Assembly: GCF_016859285.1 (NCBI RefSeq)
Contig: NC_053417.1
Span: 10,367,206-10,431,205, forward strand
Direction of reading: 5' to 3'
Length of the DNA: 64,000 nt
Source of the DNA: Xiphias gladius
Taxonomy: Eukaryota > Chordata > Actinopteri > Istiophoriformes > Xiphiidae
The notes below the pieces were generated by a model, which searched no databases, was not told where the DNA came from, and saw nothing but the letters and a program-made list of their open reading frames with translations. Shown piece by piece: positions 1 through 12,031 of the stretch. Positions within the stretch are counted from its first letter, which is position 1; every line of letters starts with the position of its first letter. Made by a program: the position numbers and the translations under genes.

Positions 1-161
1 GACTCTTCACTCATTAATAAATTTTTATTGTCATGTGTACTGTACAGTAAGGGCTTTAATTGTTTTTTACTTGATGGGGTTTGTACAACAAAAAAAAAAA
101 AAAAGAAATCCACGTAAGTAACAGGATGATAAAAAGATATTTGAAAATGCACTAGTAATCA

Positions 162-166
<5 letters not shown>

Positions 167-250
<84 letters not shown>
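167..250 (+). repeat. (GT)42 microsatellite against the tkt exon acceptor
   Basis: A perfect GT run ends seven bases before the splice acceptor of the tkt exon starting at 258 (…gtgtatctcag), so the transcript has a UG tract where a pyrimidine tract would normally be. It also produces meaningless Cys-Val and His-Thr ORFs on the two strands. Confidence 0.97.
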
Positions 251-252
<2 letters not shown>

Positions 253-257
253 CTCAG

Positions 258-2096
258 CGGCTGAGGATAAGATGGGCTGGCATGGTAAACCCCTGCCCAA
301 AGACATGGCCGAGAGCGTGATCAAGGAGCTGCAGAGCCGCGTCGTCAGCTGTAATAAGCGCCTCTATCCTTCCCCGCCCAATGAGGACGCGTCACCTGTC
401 AGCCTCCGCAACATCCGCATGCCAAGCGCACCCAGCTACAAACTTGGAGACAAGGTGTGATCAGTGGTGGCAGACGAGCTCAACAAATGTTCAACTTTTC
501 AGATAGAATACATCAAAGCTTCAGCCAAGCTGGGACATCAATTATTCATCAGTAAATAATCTGTGTATTTAATGTAGTAGTTAATTGATGGGTTGTCTGT
601 CCGTCCCTGTGTAACCAGATTGCTACGAGGAAGGCGTACGGCATGGCTCTGGCCAAGCTGGGTCGTTACAACGAGCATGTGGTGGCTCTGGATGGAGACA
701 CCAAGAACTCCACCTTCTCCGAGCTCTTTAAGAACGAACACCCCAACCGCTACGTGGAGTGTTACATTGCAGAGCAGAACATGGTAAGAAACAGATGCTG
801 GCTCTCTAGTTAGAAGGCTGGAGAGGTTTTTTGACCAGAGTTCAAACCGAGACGAAGTTCAAGTGTTGCTAAAACAGCAAACATTATAATTACAATACAT
901 TCAAAAGTCCCGACAGTGAGGTTTAGTTCAGTAACAGCTTTCTTTATTAAAAGAAAAAATTACTACATCTCTACTGACTATTCAGCACAAGAAAAAGCTA
1001 AGGTTTTAGCAACGGCAGGTCTGTTGTCATTGGGTACATCACAGAGGTTATTAAATCTTCTACACAACAAATGAAATAAGACCAACTGATTCCTTAATTT
1101 TCGCAACATGTAAAATATCGGATTCATTGTATGTCGTAAATATGAACAGTTTTCGAATACTTGTTGTGGCACACTTTACTTACTACTAGGCGTTTTTTGG
1201 GGGTTTTTTTGCTCTCACGTCGTCCCTTGAGTAGTATTAATATAACCATGTTCCAGTGTTCCTGTTTTATCAACATTAGCGTCACTATGAATCCTTGTTG
1301 GGTCCTCCTATACAACAACAGTACAATCAGAACGGGTCATTGTCTGTCTGGATTTATGAAAAGTCTGCACCATCATGATATAACATGAAATGTAAGTGTC
1401 ACTATGTCATTGTGCTCTGTGGGCCTTTCAGAGCCTTTTAATAACAGTGACCTCAACAACCAGGGCTTACGCTGACTACTACATTATTTACATATTAAAG
1501 TGAGATCATAGGGTGACGAGGATGTTTTTCTCTTTTTGTGTAGCACAAAAAGTAGGGAAGGTTAGAAAGACTAAAAAAGTCACTATTTCATTAAGTTTTT
1601 CTCAGACCAACATTGCCATCACGCCACTAGCGTGTCAAACGTTTTTTTAAATTGATGAGGTATTCAGGTTTTAGTGTCCATTACAGTGATAGAGTAATAA
1701 CATGTCTCAATGTTGATGATTTAGTCCTACATCTGCAGTAGGGGGAGCAGTATAATGAGGGATGCTACATTTTTATCTCTAACAGCAACTAACAGCAGTG
1801 TAGCTGCTATTAGTTGCTGTTTAGCTACGGAGGCAACACCTGAACTTCAGATGTTCATAAAAACTAACAAACTGCTATTTCTGCTTGAACTAAATTCTGC
1901 AAGATTCTACAAAGATGATGGTCTCTGACACACATGTCCATAGCTCATGTTTTTCCCCATCCCACCATACCTGCTATTCCTGCATCTGCCTTGATGAACA
2001 AATAAAACACCTTATTTATCTTACTTTTTTCTTTTTACATTAAATGCAGTGTGTCTAGGCAATCACTCTTCTCTCTCTTCGCTTCCTCCTTTTCCC

Positions 2097-2133
<37 letters not shown>

Positions 2134-5100
2134 CTCTCCTGTAGGTGAGCGTGGCGATAGGCTGTGCCGTGCGGGACCGTAACGTGGTGTTTGCCAGCAC
2201 CTTTGCCACGTTCTTCAGTCGGGCCTACGACCAGCTACGCATGGCCTCCATCTCTGAGAGCAACATCAACCTCTGTGGCTCCCACTGCGGGGTCTCTATT
2301 GGTCAGTGCCCAAACTTGATATTACTGATTGCAATTCAGGGTAATGAACATTTTGTTAGCATATAACTGTGGTAATCAGTGGTTTGAAGATGTTTTCACC
2401 ACTGTGGAGTGACCTCGTATGTAAACCACTGTAACCACTGTTATAGCTTATGATGATTTCACACGCCACTATTAATATTCAAAAGATGCTCTAATGGTCT
2501 TCCATATCAAAGCAACTACAGCCTCAGTGGCCTTTGACCCATAGATGGAAGTAGCTGCATTCATGACGACCTTCCCTGTGACTCGCCTTTCCTCCCATGA
2601 CACCTTTTTCTTAAATTCAGTTTGGCGCATTTCTGCTTTTGGATCGATTCGGCTCACTGAAGGACACACAAACAAGTCAAACTGATAATATTTTTCACAT
2701 GAGCTTGGTCAAAGTAAATGTGGACACTGCATGTTGAATGAAAGTCAACCAAAGCTGATCTTTAAAACAAGCTGTCTGCGGAAGATATTTCAGTCTTGGG
2801 TCGAACCTCTCCTCAGCATGTCTTTTTTATCCTCATCTTCTCACCTCCTCTGTTACTTCTGTCAGTCTCCCTCTCCTGGTGCCAGCAATCCTCCCCTCCT
2901 CCCCTCCTCTCTCTGTCTCTGTGTGTCATGGAGGTGACAACAGAGCGGCTTGATTCTCTTCTCCCTCTTCCTCCTCCTCCAATTTCTCCTTCTCCTCCAC
3001 CTCATCAGGTGTGTTGCAGCTCACCTTTGCAGACTGAAAACATAGTAAACACGTGAGTCTTACTGTACCTGACTTTTGTCTGTTTGTTGCTGTGTATATG
3101 TATGTATATTTAGGTGAAGACGGTCCCTCTCAGATGGGTCTGGAGGATCTGGCCATATTCAGAGCCCTTCCCACTGCAACTGTCTTCTACCCAAGTGACG
3201 GCGTCTCCACTGAGAAGGCTGTGGAGCTTGCCGCCAACACAAAGGTACTCATGGTCACCTGCTATAAGAAATGGGGGGAAAAAAGCAAAATCTTAAATCC
3301 ATAGTTTGTGTTAGAAGCAGAGACCCATGTAGATTATTTCTGATTTGTTCCAGGGTTTGTGTTTCATCCGAACAAGTCGCCCAGAGAACAATATCATCTA
3401 CAACTGCAACGAAGACTTCCATGTTGGACAGGCTAAGGTTTGTGTCAGCTTTTTCCTACCACCATCCATGTACAGTTTATGTCCACATATGTCCACACAC
3501 AAATATATCTTCCCTTCCCACTCAGGTTGTGTATAAAACCAACGATGATCACGTGACTGTGGTTGGAGCAGGGGTGACCCTGCACGAGGCTCTGGCTGCT
3601 GCTGAGCAGCTGAAGAAAGGTACGGAGAAACAGAGCAAGAAAGACGGAAAGAAAAAAAAAAAACTCATGACAGCAAACAAACACTGTCATATATATTTTG
3701 CTTTATGGCTTCTTTATAACTTGATGTCTGAAGACAAAGTGAATAGTCTTTCATATGAAGTGTTAGTTGGACTAAGGTGCATCCTCCACTTCTCTCTCTC
3801 CTCCCTCAGAGAGAATCAACATCCGTGTGATCGACCCTTTCACCATCAAACCCCTGGACTCCAAGACCATCACTGACAACGCCAGGGCAACCAGAGGACG
3901 CATCATCACAGTGGAGGACCACTACTATGAAGGTGAGGGGTCTGACAACACTGCAAAAAAAAAATAAATACCTTCCAAACAAAACAATTTGGGTGGAAAA
4001 AAAAACAGATGTGGCTGAATTAGTTTCTTTAAATGTCCTAAACTTCTTCAAGGAAGGTGTGTTTCAGCCTACAGCATCCAGCGTTCGATTCTGACCTGTA
4101 AATTTTGTCCTTATCTTCTGTCTCTCTTCACTTCAGACTTTCCAATAAAGCAAATATATATTCTGCTTTTAGACCTAAAACTTCAATAATTTTTAAACCG
4201 GATTTGATGGTGTCATTTTGAATTTTTTAAAAGCATATTAAAATTTGTTTCCTGCAGTGTATTTTCTTAAAATTATGATTTGATATTGATTTGATTATTT
4301 TTTATTATTGATTATCTATTGATAGATTCACTAATATCAAAAAAATCACATGAAATGCATGGTCACAAATGGAAATTTAGTCGGTAATCTCACTTCCCTA
4401 GAAGTTCAGTCTCTGGATGGAGAATGTTGCTGCATGATACCAATTATATGTCACATACATTGAAGTTCTGTAATAAGTTAAACACATTTTTTCAACATGT
4501 CCAAATAATATAGAGCAATATAAAGTGTCATTCTACTACATAAATCTAAAGTCTTTATATGATCACATACAATTAAGCTCAGGACAATCACATCTACTGG
4601 AGTAGACAATATTTGCAGGAGAGCTTTAATTTTCAGGCATAAAGATTATAAATCATAAAGATATAGATCATAAAGATGCAGCTGCTTGCGTGTTTATGCT
4701 GCCTGTGTATCAGCTCATGAATAAAAATGCCGCAAGCAACAAAGGACAAAGGTCCATCTGCAGATAGTCTGAGCGAGCTAGGAGAGACGGGAGACCAAGA
4801 GCAAGAGGATGGGAGAAAGAAGACTGACATATAGGGAAGTGTATATGACAGAGAGTTGGGGTTGAACGTTGTGGGTGTGAAGAGAGATTGAAGGTACAGA
4901 AGAGGTGAAATAGATTTTAGAAAAAAAACGCCTATGGAGGGGGGAGGGTGGGAGAGGAGGAGCTGGGAGAGCCTGTCAGGGTTTCTTAATTTCAGCTCTG
5001 GCCTTTGGGCTCTCGCTGACCTACATACAGTACCAGCATGACACAAACAAGTGTCCAAAATGTATTCTCTCTCTCTCTCTCACCCTCCCCTCCTCTCTCC

Positions 5101-5220
5101 TGTTGTGTTTGTGTGCGTTTTTGTTGTCGCACATGTAGCTCTTTTCTCCATCCTTTGAGATTAGAGCCAAACAAAATAGGGAGATGGCACTGCTGTTTGG
5201 TCAGTGCCGTAGCACCTTGC

Positions 5221-5302
<82 letters not shown>

Positions 5303-6803
5303 ACCTATAGATTCATGAGTTATTGATTAGTAGCATTATAGAATTTGGAATATGTGCATGTGTGTGGACATGCAAGCTGCAGATATAAAGCTGTCCTCCA
5401 ACCCCTTCCCCCAAAGTTGAATTTGTTTCTAAACGGTATTTTTGTAACTGCACCGCATGCACAAGCCCCATAGGCCCTCAAATAAAGGAAGCAGAAGCTG
5501 AGGCCCTGTGATAGCCAGTTTCGCCATAATTGGTCAGAAAATGTAAAGAGGGTTTCTTTCATCAGCCTATCGGAAAAGTTTAAAGATAACATATTGTCAG
5601 ATAAATGTCTATCTAGATAGTAAAATGTGTGCATATTGTCGTTGTAGCAAAGCTTATATGACAACATGTCTCCAGGTGTCTGAGCCAAAGAGCTGTCAAA
5701 ACCGCCTGGGAGCTTTAGGTGTTTTGCTACTTTAAGAGCCACATAATACTCCCTAAGAATCTTGTTTTTGTTGCCCTCTGTGGTTAAACTACTCACCTTG
5801 CTGTAGTGATGTACAAGCGTCCTTCAGGTTGTGTCAGTACAGGGTGACATCGCTGTTTGGTGTGGTCGGAGCCACAGTCTTACGACAGACTTTTTATCAG
5901 AGTGAGTGAGTAGCTACCGTATTCCAGTTGTGTGTAGGATTTTTGGACTATAGTGTCCATCAACACCACACACAAAAAACTGAGAGATTGTAGTAAGATG
6001 CTGGCATTTTTAGGTATAATCAAAGTGCCATTTTCCAAAATGAACATACAACAAACTCAAAAATACAGGGAGAATGTCCAAATAGTATACAGATGTGATA
6101 CAGTGCATTTCTCCTTCTCTGTCTCTCATGTGCACACCAATCGCCAGCTAGTAGATCAACCAAGGGCCGGGAAAAATTAAGGAAGGGAGGATGAAGAACA
6201 AGTAATAACTTTTTCATTTCCTCATTCCTCAGCTTTCATTTTCAATCAGAAATGTTTGAGTGAGGGTTTTGATTGAGGTTAAAAAAAAAGTGAGAGAGAG
6301 AGAAAGAGTGAGAAGGGGAGGGAGAGGAGAGGAGAGTCTTAAGGGGGTGAAAGCGAGACAGAAGAGAAGTAGTAAAGTCGAGGGAGAGCGGCGTCAGTCC
6401 TGTCAGTCCACATCAGCCCAATCTTCCATGGAGGTGAGAGAGATTTAATATGACAAAAGGGTGGAAATCAAAAAAATGAAATTGGAAGATTAGAGAACAA
6501 ATGAGAGACTTGAATCTGAATATTAGGAGAAATTCGAGAAAAAACATTTTGCGTGTGCGATGTGGCTGAACCCCTTAAGCAAAGGCCGTGGCTGTTCTAC
6601 ATTCTGATTCCCCAGGTGGCTTAGGTGAGGCAGTGTGCTCGGCGGTAGTGAACGAGACTGGCTTCACCGTCCACCGCCTGGCAGTTTCCCAGGTGCCACG
6701 CAGCGGTAAGCCCCAAGAGCTGCTCCGAGTCTTCGGCATTGACCGTGACGCCATCGCTCAGGCAGTCCGTAAGGTGCTCAGCAACTCCGCCAACGCCAAG
6801 TAA
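258..6803 (+). CDS. tkt: Transketolase, C-terminal ~379 codons (8 exons, 5' part outside window)
   Basis: Thiamine-diphosphate enzyme of the non-oxidative pentose phosphate pathway; it moves two-carbon ketol units between sugar phosphates in the cytosol. Exons: 258-454, 619-783, 2145-2301, 3114-3244, 3354-3437, 3526-3619, 3810-3932 and 6616-6803 (TAA at 6801). Every junction is GT-AG and phases agree. The fragment starts just before a WHGKPLPK motif and covers the end of the PP domain, the pyrimidine domain ([13 protein letters not shown], then ECYIAEQNM carrying the catalytic Glu, [17 protein letters not shown]) and the C-terminal domain ([30 protein letters not shown]). It aligns end to end with vertebrate TKT; about 244 N-terminal residues must lie to the left. 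The last intron (2.7 kb) holds a (CA)n tract. Which teleost duplicate (tkta or tktb) it is cannot be settled here. Confidence 0.95.
784..2144 (+). other. tkt intron; (CT)n tract before the acceptor
   Basis: Intron of 1.36 kb with no coding potential that I recognise. It ends with a (CT)n run at about 2102-2131 that forms a long polypyrimidine tract before the TAG acceptor at 2142-2144. The 2302-3113 intron likewise shows only pyrimidine-rich DNA. Confidence 0.8.
3933..6615 (+). other. Last tkt intron, 2.7 kb, with (AC)n at 5223-5295
   Basis: AT-rich intron joining the VEDHYYEG exon to the final exon. It contains a (AC)36-type microsatellite at 5223-5295 and a purine-rich GA stretch around 6290-6400. 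ORFs here are low-complexity shadows; I see no nested gene. Confidence 0.8.
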
Positions 6804-7414
6804 GAACACTGCGGCAGGGGCGGCAGCAGCAGCAACAACATGGTAAAGGACTCCGTGGTAAACTGGTGATTACCTAAATATACCAACACTGGAGGGGAAG
6901 CACTTGTGGCCCACTCACGCTCTCCTCCCCATGAAACGATCTAAAGCATTTGTTTGAAAAATAAAAAAAGACACCATCGTTTTTCTCTTTAACTGTCATC
7001 GATGTGATTTGACAACCCCACCCAAGATTTTTGCCCCATCAGGTTGTGAGATCAGTAAACACACCTCTGCCCCTTCATGCACACACACGCGCGCACATAC
7101 ACACACAGACACACACACACACATATCCACACCCTCTAACCCTTCCTACCTCCCAGAGAAAGTTCTGGTACTGCTGTATTGTGTCAGTAAAAGCAGTGAA
7201 CGTGGTTTGGAGTAAATTGAAGTCTTTTTTATAATTTCTGTGGAACCCCTCACACGTCTTCAGCGCAGGGTTTCCAACGTCTGCGCCCAGTACAACTTTG
7301 TAAATCCCACCCAACTAGAGCCTGAAGGGTGTGGACAAACTCTGGTTTGGTCTATTTGAGCACTGACTGTTTTTAACCCTTTTGACCCTGACTTGGATGG
7401 GACTGCTTCACACC

Positions 7415-7420
7415 AATAAA
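7415..7420 (+). terminator. Poly(A) signal AATAAA for tkt
   Basis: Canonical AATAAA 612 nt after the tkt stop codon, followed about 20-50 nt later by a TG-rich stretch (7441-7475) that fits a downstream element. The segment 6804-7437 would be the 3' UTR. It includes a short (AC)n run near 7080-7122. Confidence 0.7.
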
Positions 7421-7439
7421 GGGATGGTTTCTTCACAGT

Positions 7440-10400
7440 ACCTGTGTCTGATGTCTTTGTTTTGGGTTGGGGTGGCATGAAACAAGGATCTAATATCACA
7501 ATGAAACACATGGGGGGAAAAAAGTTTTTAAAAGACAGTTTTCTTAATTTTACATCAAAATCCAATTAGCTCAGTCCTGGAAAACTGTATTTTTCAAGGT
7601 TGCATACTGAGTATGAGTACACAATTCATTTGAGGAACATCATTTTCTGTCTCTGCCACTTCCAGTATTTACTCGGAGGACGTTAGGACATGTCATAATG
7701 TATTATTGATTAGTCCTTTGCTGAAACGTTGGAATAAGACCTCTTATTTTTAGTCAAGCTTACAAAAGAGCTCTAGCAGTGCCAACGACAGTTAGATGGG
7801 CAGTCCAACAAATTCATCACTAGTGATCATTTCCAGTTTCCAAGTTTTCATCTAGCACCCCCAACAGGTCAAAAGTTTCACTTGTTCAAAACACGACGAG
7901 ATACGTCAAATTGAAAAATGAAAGACCAAATTCCTGTCGCCAGGCTAACTATTCATTTAAAATGCTCACATTATCTTCAGAATGTGGCACCGTGTGTTAC
8001 TATGCTAACTGTACAAATTCTAAGGTTAATTGCTGATGTTAATTGCGGTATTTCGTGCTAACCCTAACCCATTATAACATATAAACATTTACATTCTACA
8101 TGTTGGCATGCCAACACGCTAATATTTGCAAATGGCTAAACGTAATATTAACAGCATGTTTCAATCTTCAGTTGGTGTGTTTGACTGCAGGGCTGCTGGT
8201 ATGGCCGTACATGGCAAAAACATCAGGTTTTAACTAATAGAGAGCGCTATTTTTTTTATAGAGCAAATCTCATCCCTCAACTTCTCCTGATGGTCAATTA
8301 TGTTTCTATTGTTTATGAATTCATTATTTCATTTGTAAGAGGAAGAATACGTTGCTCTTTCGAAAGTAACAGTGGTGATTTAAACACTTGCTCTCTGTCA
8401 TGTTCTGCCTGAACATATAGTTTCAACCAGAGCAGATCAAATCACATCGCACCATGGTTCCTGATGTTTAATCCTAATTGAGATCTATTTGTCTAATTGT
8501 ACAAAATTATTGCTAAAATGAAGATGTAATAATGGGGGTTTTAAAGGATATAGGTAACTTAAGTATTTGAACAGCACAATGATAAGACAATAGGTCATAT
8601 ATATTGACTGATTACTCCAGATTCTCCACCACTTTTGGACTTGACATACTCCACAATACAATGATGTAATAAATTATATTATTATGAATAAAATATAATT
8701 ATTTACTAATTCATTTCATTTTCCTTCTAAGACGGAGATCAGGTCATGACATTAACAGCATGTTTAAGTTGTTCCCTTAACAATAAAAACAACAATGAAC
8801 AATAAAAAATGAAACAGAAACATGTTCACTTTCTGCAGGACAAATAATGACTTCAAACTAAGAATAATTTGTCTTTTAAATATAATGCAGGTTTTCCATT
8901 GAGGTGGAGTGTTTCTAGCAATCTGTGTCCCACCTTTAGGGACCGTCAGCAGAACAAGGCGCATAGGTCTTTACGTTTTAATGTAAAAACCTATGTAAGC
9001 ATGTACAGTTCTATATAGAGAGCTCAACCCCACCTTATGCAGTCTCTGCATTGGGGAAGTTCACATTTAAGTGCCCTGGTGAGTGCTTGAAGTCTGAAGG
9101 ATTATATGAGCCCGTATCCGCCATGTGGTGTGCATATTTAATGTGTTTTAATAATTGAACAGCCCATTGAAAGATTCACACAGACTGCAGCATGTGTACG
9201 TGCGCTGGCGCATATGAAGCGCCAAGAAGAGTATGTGTCTGGTTCACTGTATGGCGTTTTAGCTGTTAATATCGCTTCCCTTTAATTCAGATTTACTCAG
9301 ACTGGGTTTTGCAATTCAGCAAATTAACACAAGCTCCCATGGAGGGCTGAGCAGCATCTCTATGTTACATTTATGACCAGTCAGTGCAGTAATTAAAAGA
9401 AAGTGTAACTGACACCATGTTATGTTGCCTAAATGAATGCTACAAAAGCTAAAAACAAATTGGGAAACATGTTTTGGAAATGACGGTCTGACTGCACTTT
9501 ATAATCCGTAGTTTTCATATTTAATTGATTTGCCTGTGCAACAGCTGCTGTTGGGTTACACTCCTGCATCTCCAAAGTGTTTAAAAAACTAAAACAAACT
9601 CAACTTAAGCTTAAACAATGTGACTTCTGAGATACTCAGATGGAGTTTTTAAATGGTTTCATAAACCCAGTACTTCTGAAAACGATATGAACCTGTAGAG
9701 GAGCTTGTATTCTTTCAACTTGAAGAAATGACAATCACCAAAAATGGAGATACATACTGATATCAAAATACGTGTGATTTGTTCTGTTAGTTTTAATATT
9801 TGACTGTTTATGGTTTTACTTCTTTTAGATTGATTTTTTTTTGTTTCCGATTCTAGGCTTTAGTCACGGTTTATTCTCAGGAGAACAGAGCTTTTTAGTT
9901 CTCCCATTCCTTTACTGATCTGAGAAACCAAGTTTTAGATTCAAGGGGGGGTAAAGCAGCTATTTACTGTTGCTTATGCAAGACAATTGTAAAAATTGTT
10001 AAAAAGAAATTTGGTTTTGTGTGAAGCTTTCTGAAATGCAGACGGCGAATCCACTGGCACTGAACGCAAGCTTCAGTGAAAGGTAGGTTGCATTTAAGTG
10101 TTTTCTGATGTGTTTGGATTTAAGGCAGAATAGCCAAATGCAGAATTAGAGCAAGATCCTCGGTATCCTTGTACCTGCCAAGTGTCGTCTTTCGGTACTT
10201 CACAGCCCTTTGTACACCGTAGTGACTGAACTCCAGCTGGTGAGAGGGACCACAGAAGATTGGATTTGAAATCTGGGACGACCTTTGACCCCACTCCTAT
10301 AGCGCAGCAGGAGTCTGTCTGGTCTTTGAGGTGGACAGAGTGTGTCAGCTGTGGGTGTGTGTGAGGGAGAAAAGTAAAATGGACTGGGAGAATGTGTGCA

Positions 10401-11910
10401 TGCATGTGCAGTATGTGCATATGTGTATGTTCTTACTATATGCACACTGTGCTGTAGGTGCCAGGAGTGTAGACAGGCTGGGCGTATCTTTCTGAAAGCC
10501 ATCTAAGCATCTGTCTGTGTATCTGTCAATCTGTCATATGGATTCTTCTCCACTAGTGCACACACAACCCAACACACACACACATTATAGTACATATGAA
10601 CACATGTGCAGTGGCTCACACACCTCCTGTCAAATTAGATTGCTGCTTCTTCACCACCTTGACAACACACATACTGTACGTAACATTCAGAAAGCCCTCT
10701 ACATTAAAACATGTCCCCAGCACACACACAGATGAATTAATTACTTACGGCCTGTACATTACACACACTATACAGCAACTATGCCCGCAACCATCGAAAC
10801 CACAAAAACACACACTCAATCCAGGCTGTCACAATCCCTCTCCATTGACACAAGGCAGCACGTTTCTATCATCAAAGTGAATTTTATGCAGTGGGGAGCA
10901 TTTCTGTGACATCTTTGTGTGTGTGTACACTTCGTCGCATTCTCATCCTCTTTAGGGCCAGCGGGGCCGCTTCCTTCCACTTCATTGAGGCCCCACCCCC
11001 CCATCCCCACTGATGCACACGCACACGTTCACAGTCTACCTCATGACCAGTGTCTCAGACACAAAGGAATATCAGCGTACAGTACACGATGCCACGTTAA
11101 AGGGTCTGTACATCTGAATTACAAAATACATATGTTAGTAACATTAAATGTATACCTATTTGGAGATAAATCCTCTGCTGAGACATTTGGGACCACACCA
11201 ATGCTGAAAGTATACAGGGGTGATGGGATTGAATTTCTGATGTTCAACATACTGAAAAATAACATTTGAAACATGACACTGATGAAACTTAACAGCTGCA
11301 TGTCTTTCAGTCAGGATAATCCACAATCCTCCATGAACACTCTGCATGACTAGATACCACAAGAGTTAAGTGAGAAAACTTTATTGTGATTTGGGTGAAA
11401 TGTTCCTTTTAATGGATAAATGCTAGGGAAACAGCAAAAATAATGAAAAATGTTTCTGTTCCCTTTTACATACATTTTTCATTGTTCATGTTCTTTGTAA
11501 GAAAAAAAAAAAGTTTCAACTTAAATATTTAATTCAAGTAAAACGAGTTCTGAAGGCCATAATTCAGACCCCATATCTCATTAGGTTTTATTCAATATAC
11601 ATTTATATTACAGCTTAGCCAACTGAGACACTGAAGTTTCTCTGAACTACTTTCTCTGAATACTAGACATTTGTGTGTAAACACTGATTGCTAAGTCTGT
11701 GTGTCTCAGTGCAACTGTACTCTAACCTGAATAAGAAGTTCCTCTCCCTCATAAAACACTTAAGTGGGGTAAGAATGCGCTGTAGGAGATAAGTGTTCAA
11801 TCTGTTTAACTGCATCAAATATTCAAAATAATGACACCTTTATGAGGAGAGTCATTTTCACAAGTCTTATAAAAGTAAAAGGAATAGATAGGTCAAAGCT
11901 TGCCAAATGC
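7440..11910. other. Intergenic DNA between the convergent tkt and aldo/keto reductase genes
   Basis: About 4.5 kb with no gene that I recognise on either strand. The stretch 7940-8250 is rich in GCTAAC/TAGC words like those in old dispersed fish repeats, but I cannot fix its ends. The ORFs around 10.1-11.3 kb are CA/CT-rich, lack splice-consistent partners and resemble no family I know. Confidence 0.6.
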
Positions 11911-11912
11911 AT

Positions 11913-11918
11913 TTTATT
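11913..11918 (-). terminator. Poly(A) signal for the aldo/keto reductase gene
   Basis: TTTATT on the plus strand reads AATAAA on the minus strand, about 114 nt beyond the stop codon at 12032-12034. This gives a short, plausible 3' UTR. Confidence 0.55.
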
Positions 11919-12031
11919 CTTTTACACTATGTGAATGTACTGTTGGAGATGTTACTCCTCTCTCTTAGTTATTCATTGTCCTCCTCACCCCATCTGTCAC
12001 ATCCAGTCTATCAGTCTCCCTCCTCCCCCCT

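Noticed and set aside
67-324. ORFs on both strands over the (GT)42 tract
   Set aside because: Dinucleotide repeats are open in all frames; only the tkt exon from 258 is real.
10094-11362. Cluster of His/Thr/Pro-rich ORFs
   Set aside because: Compositional artefacts of CA/CT-rich intergenic DNA.
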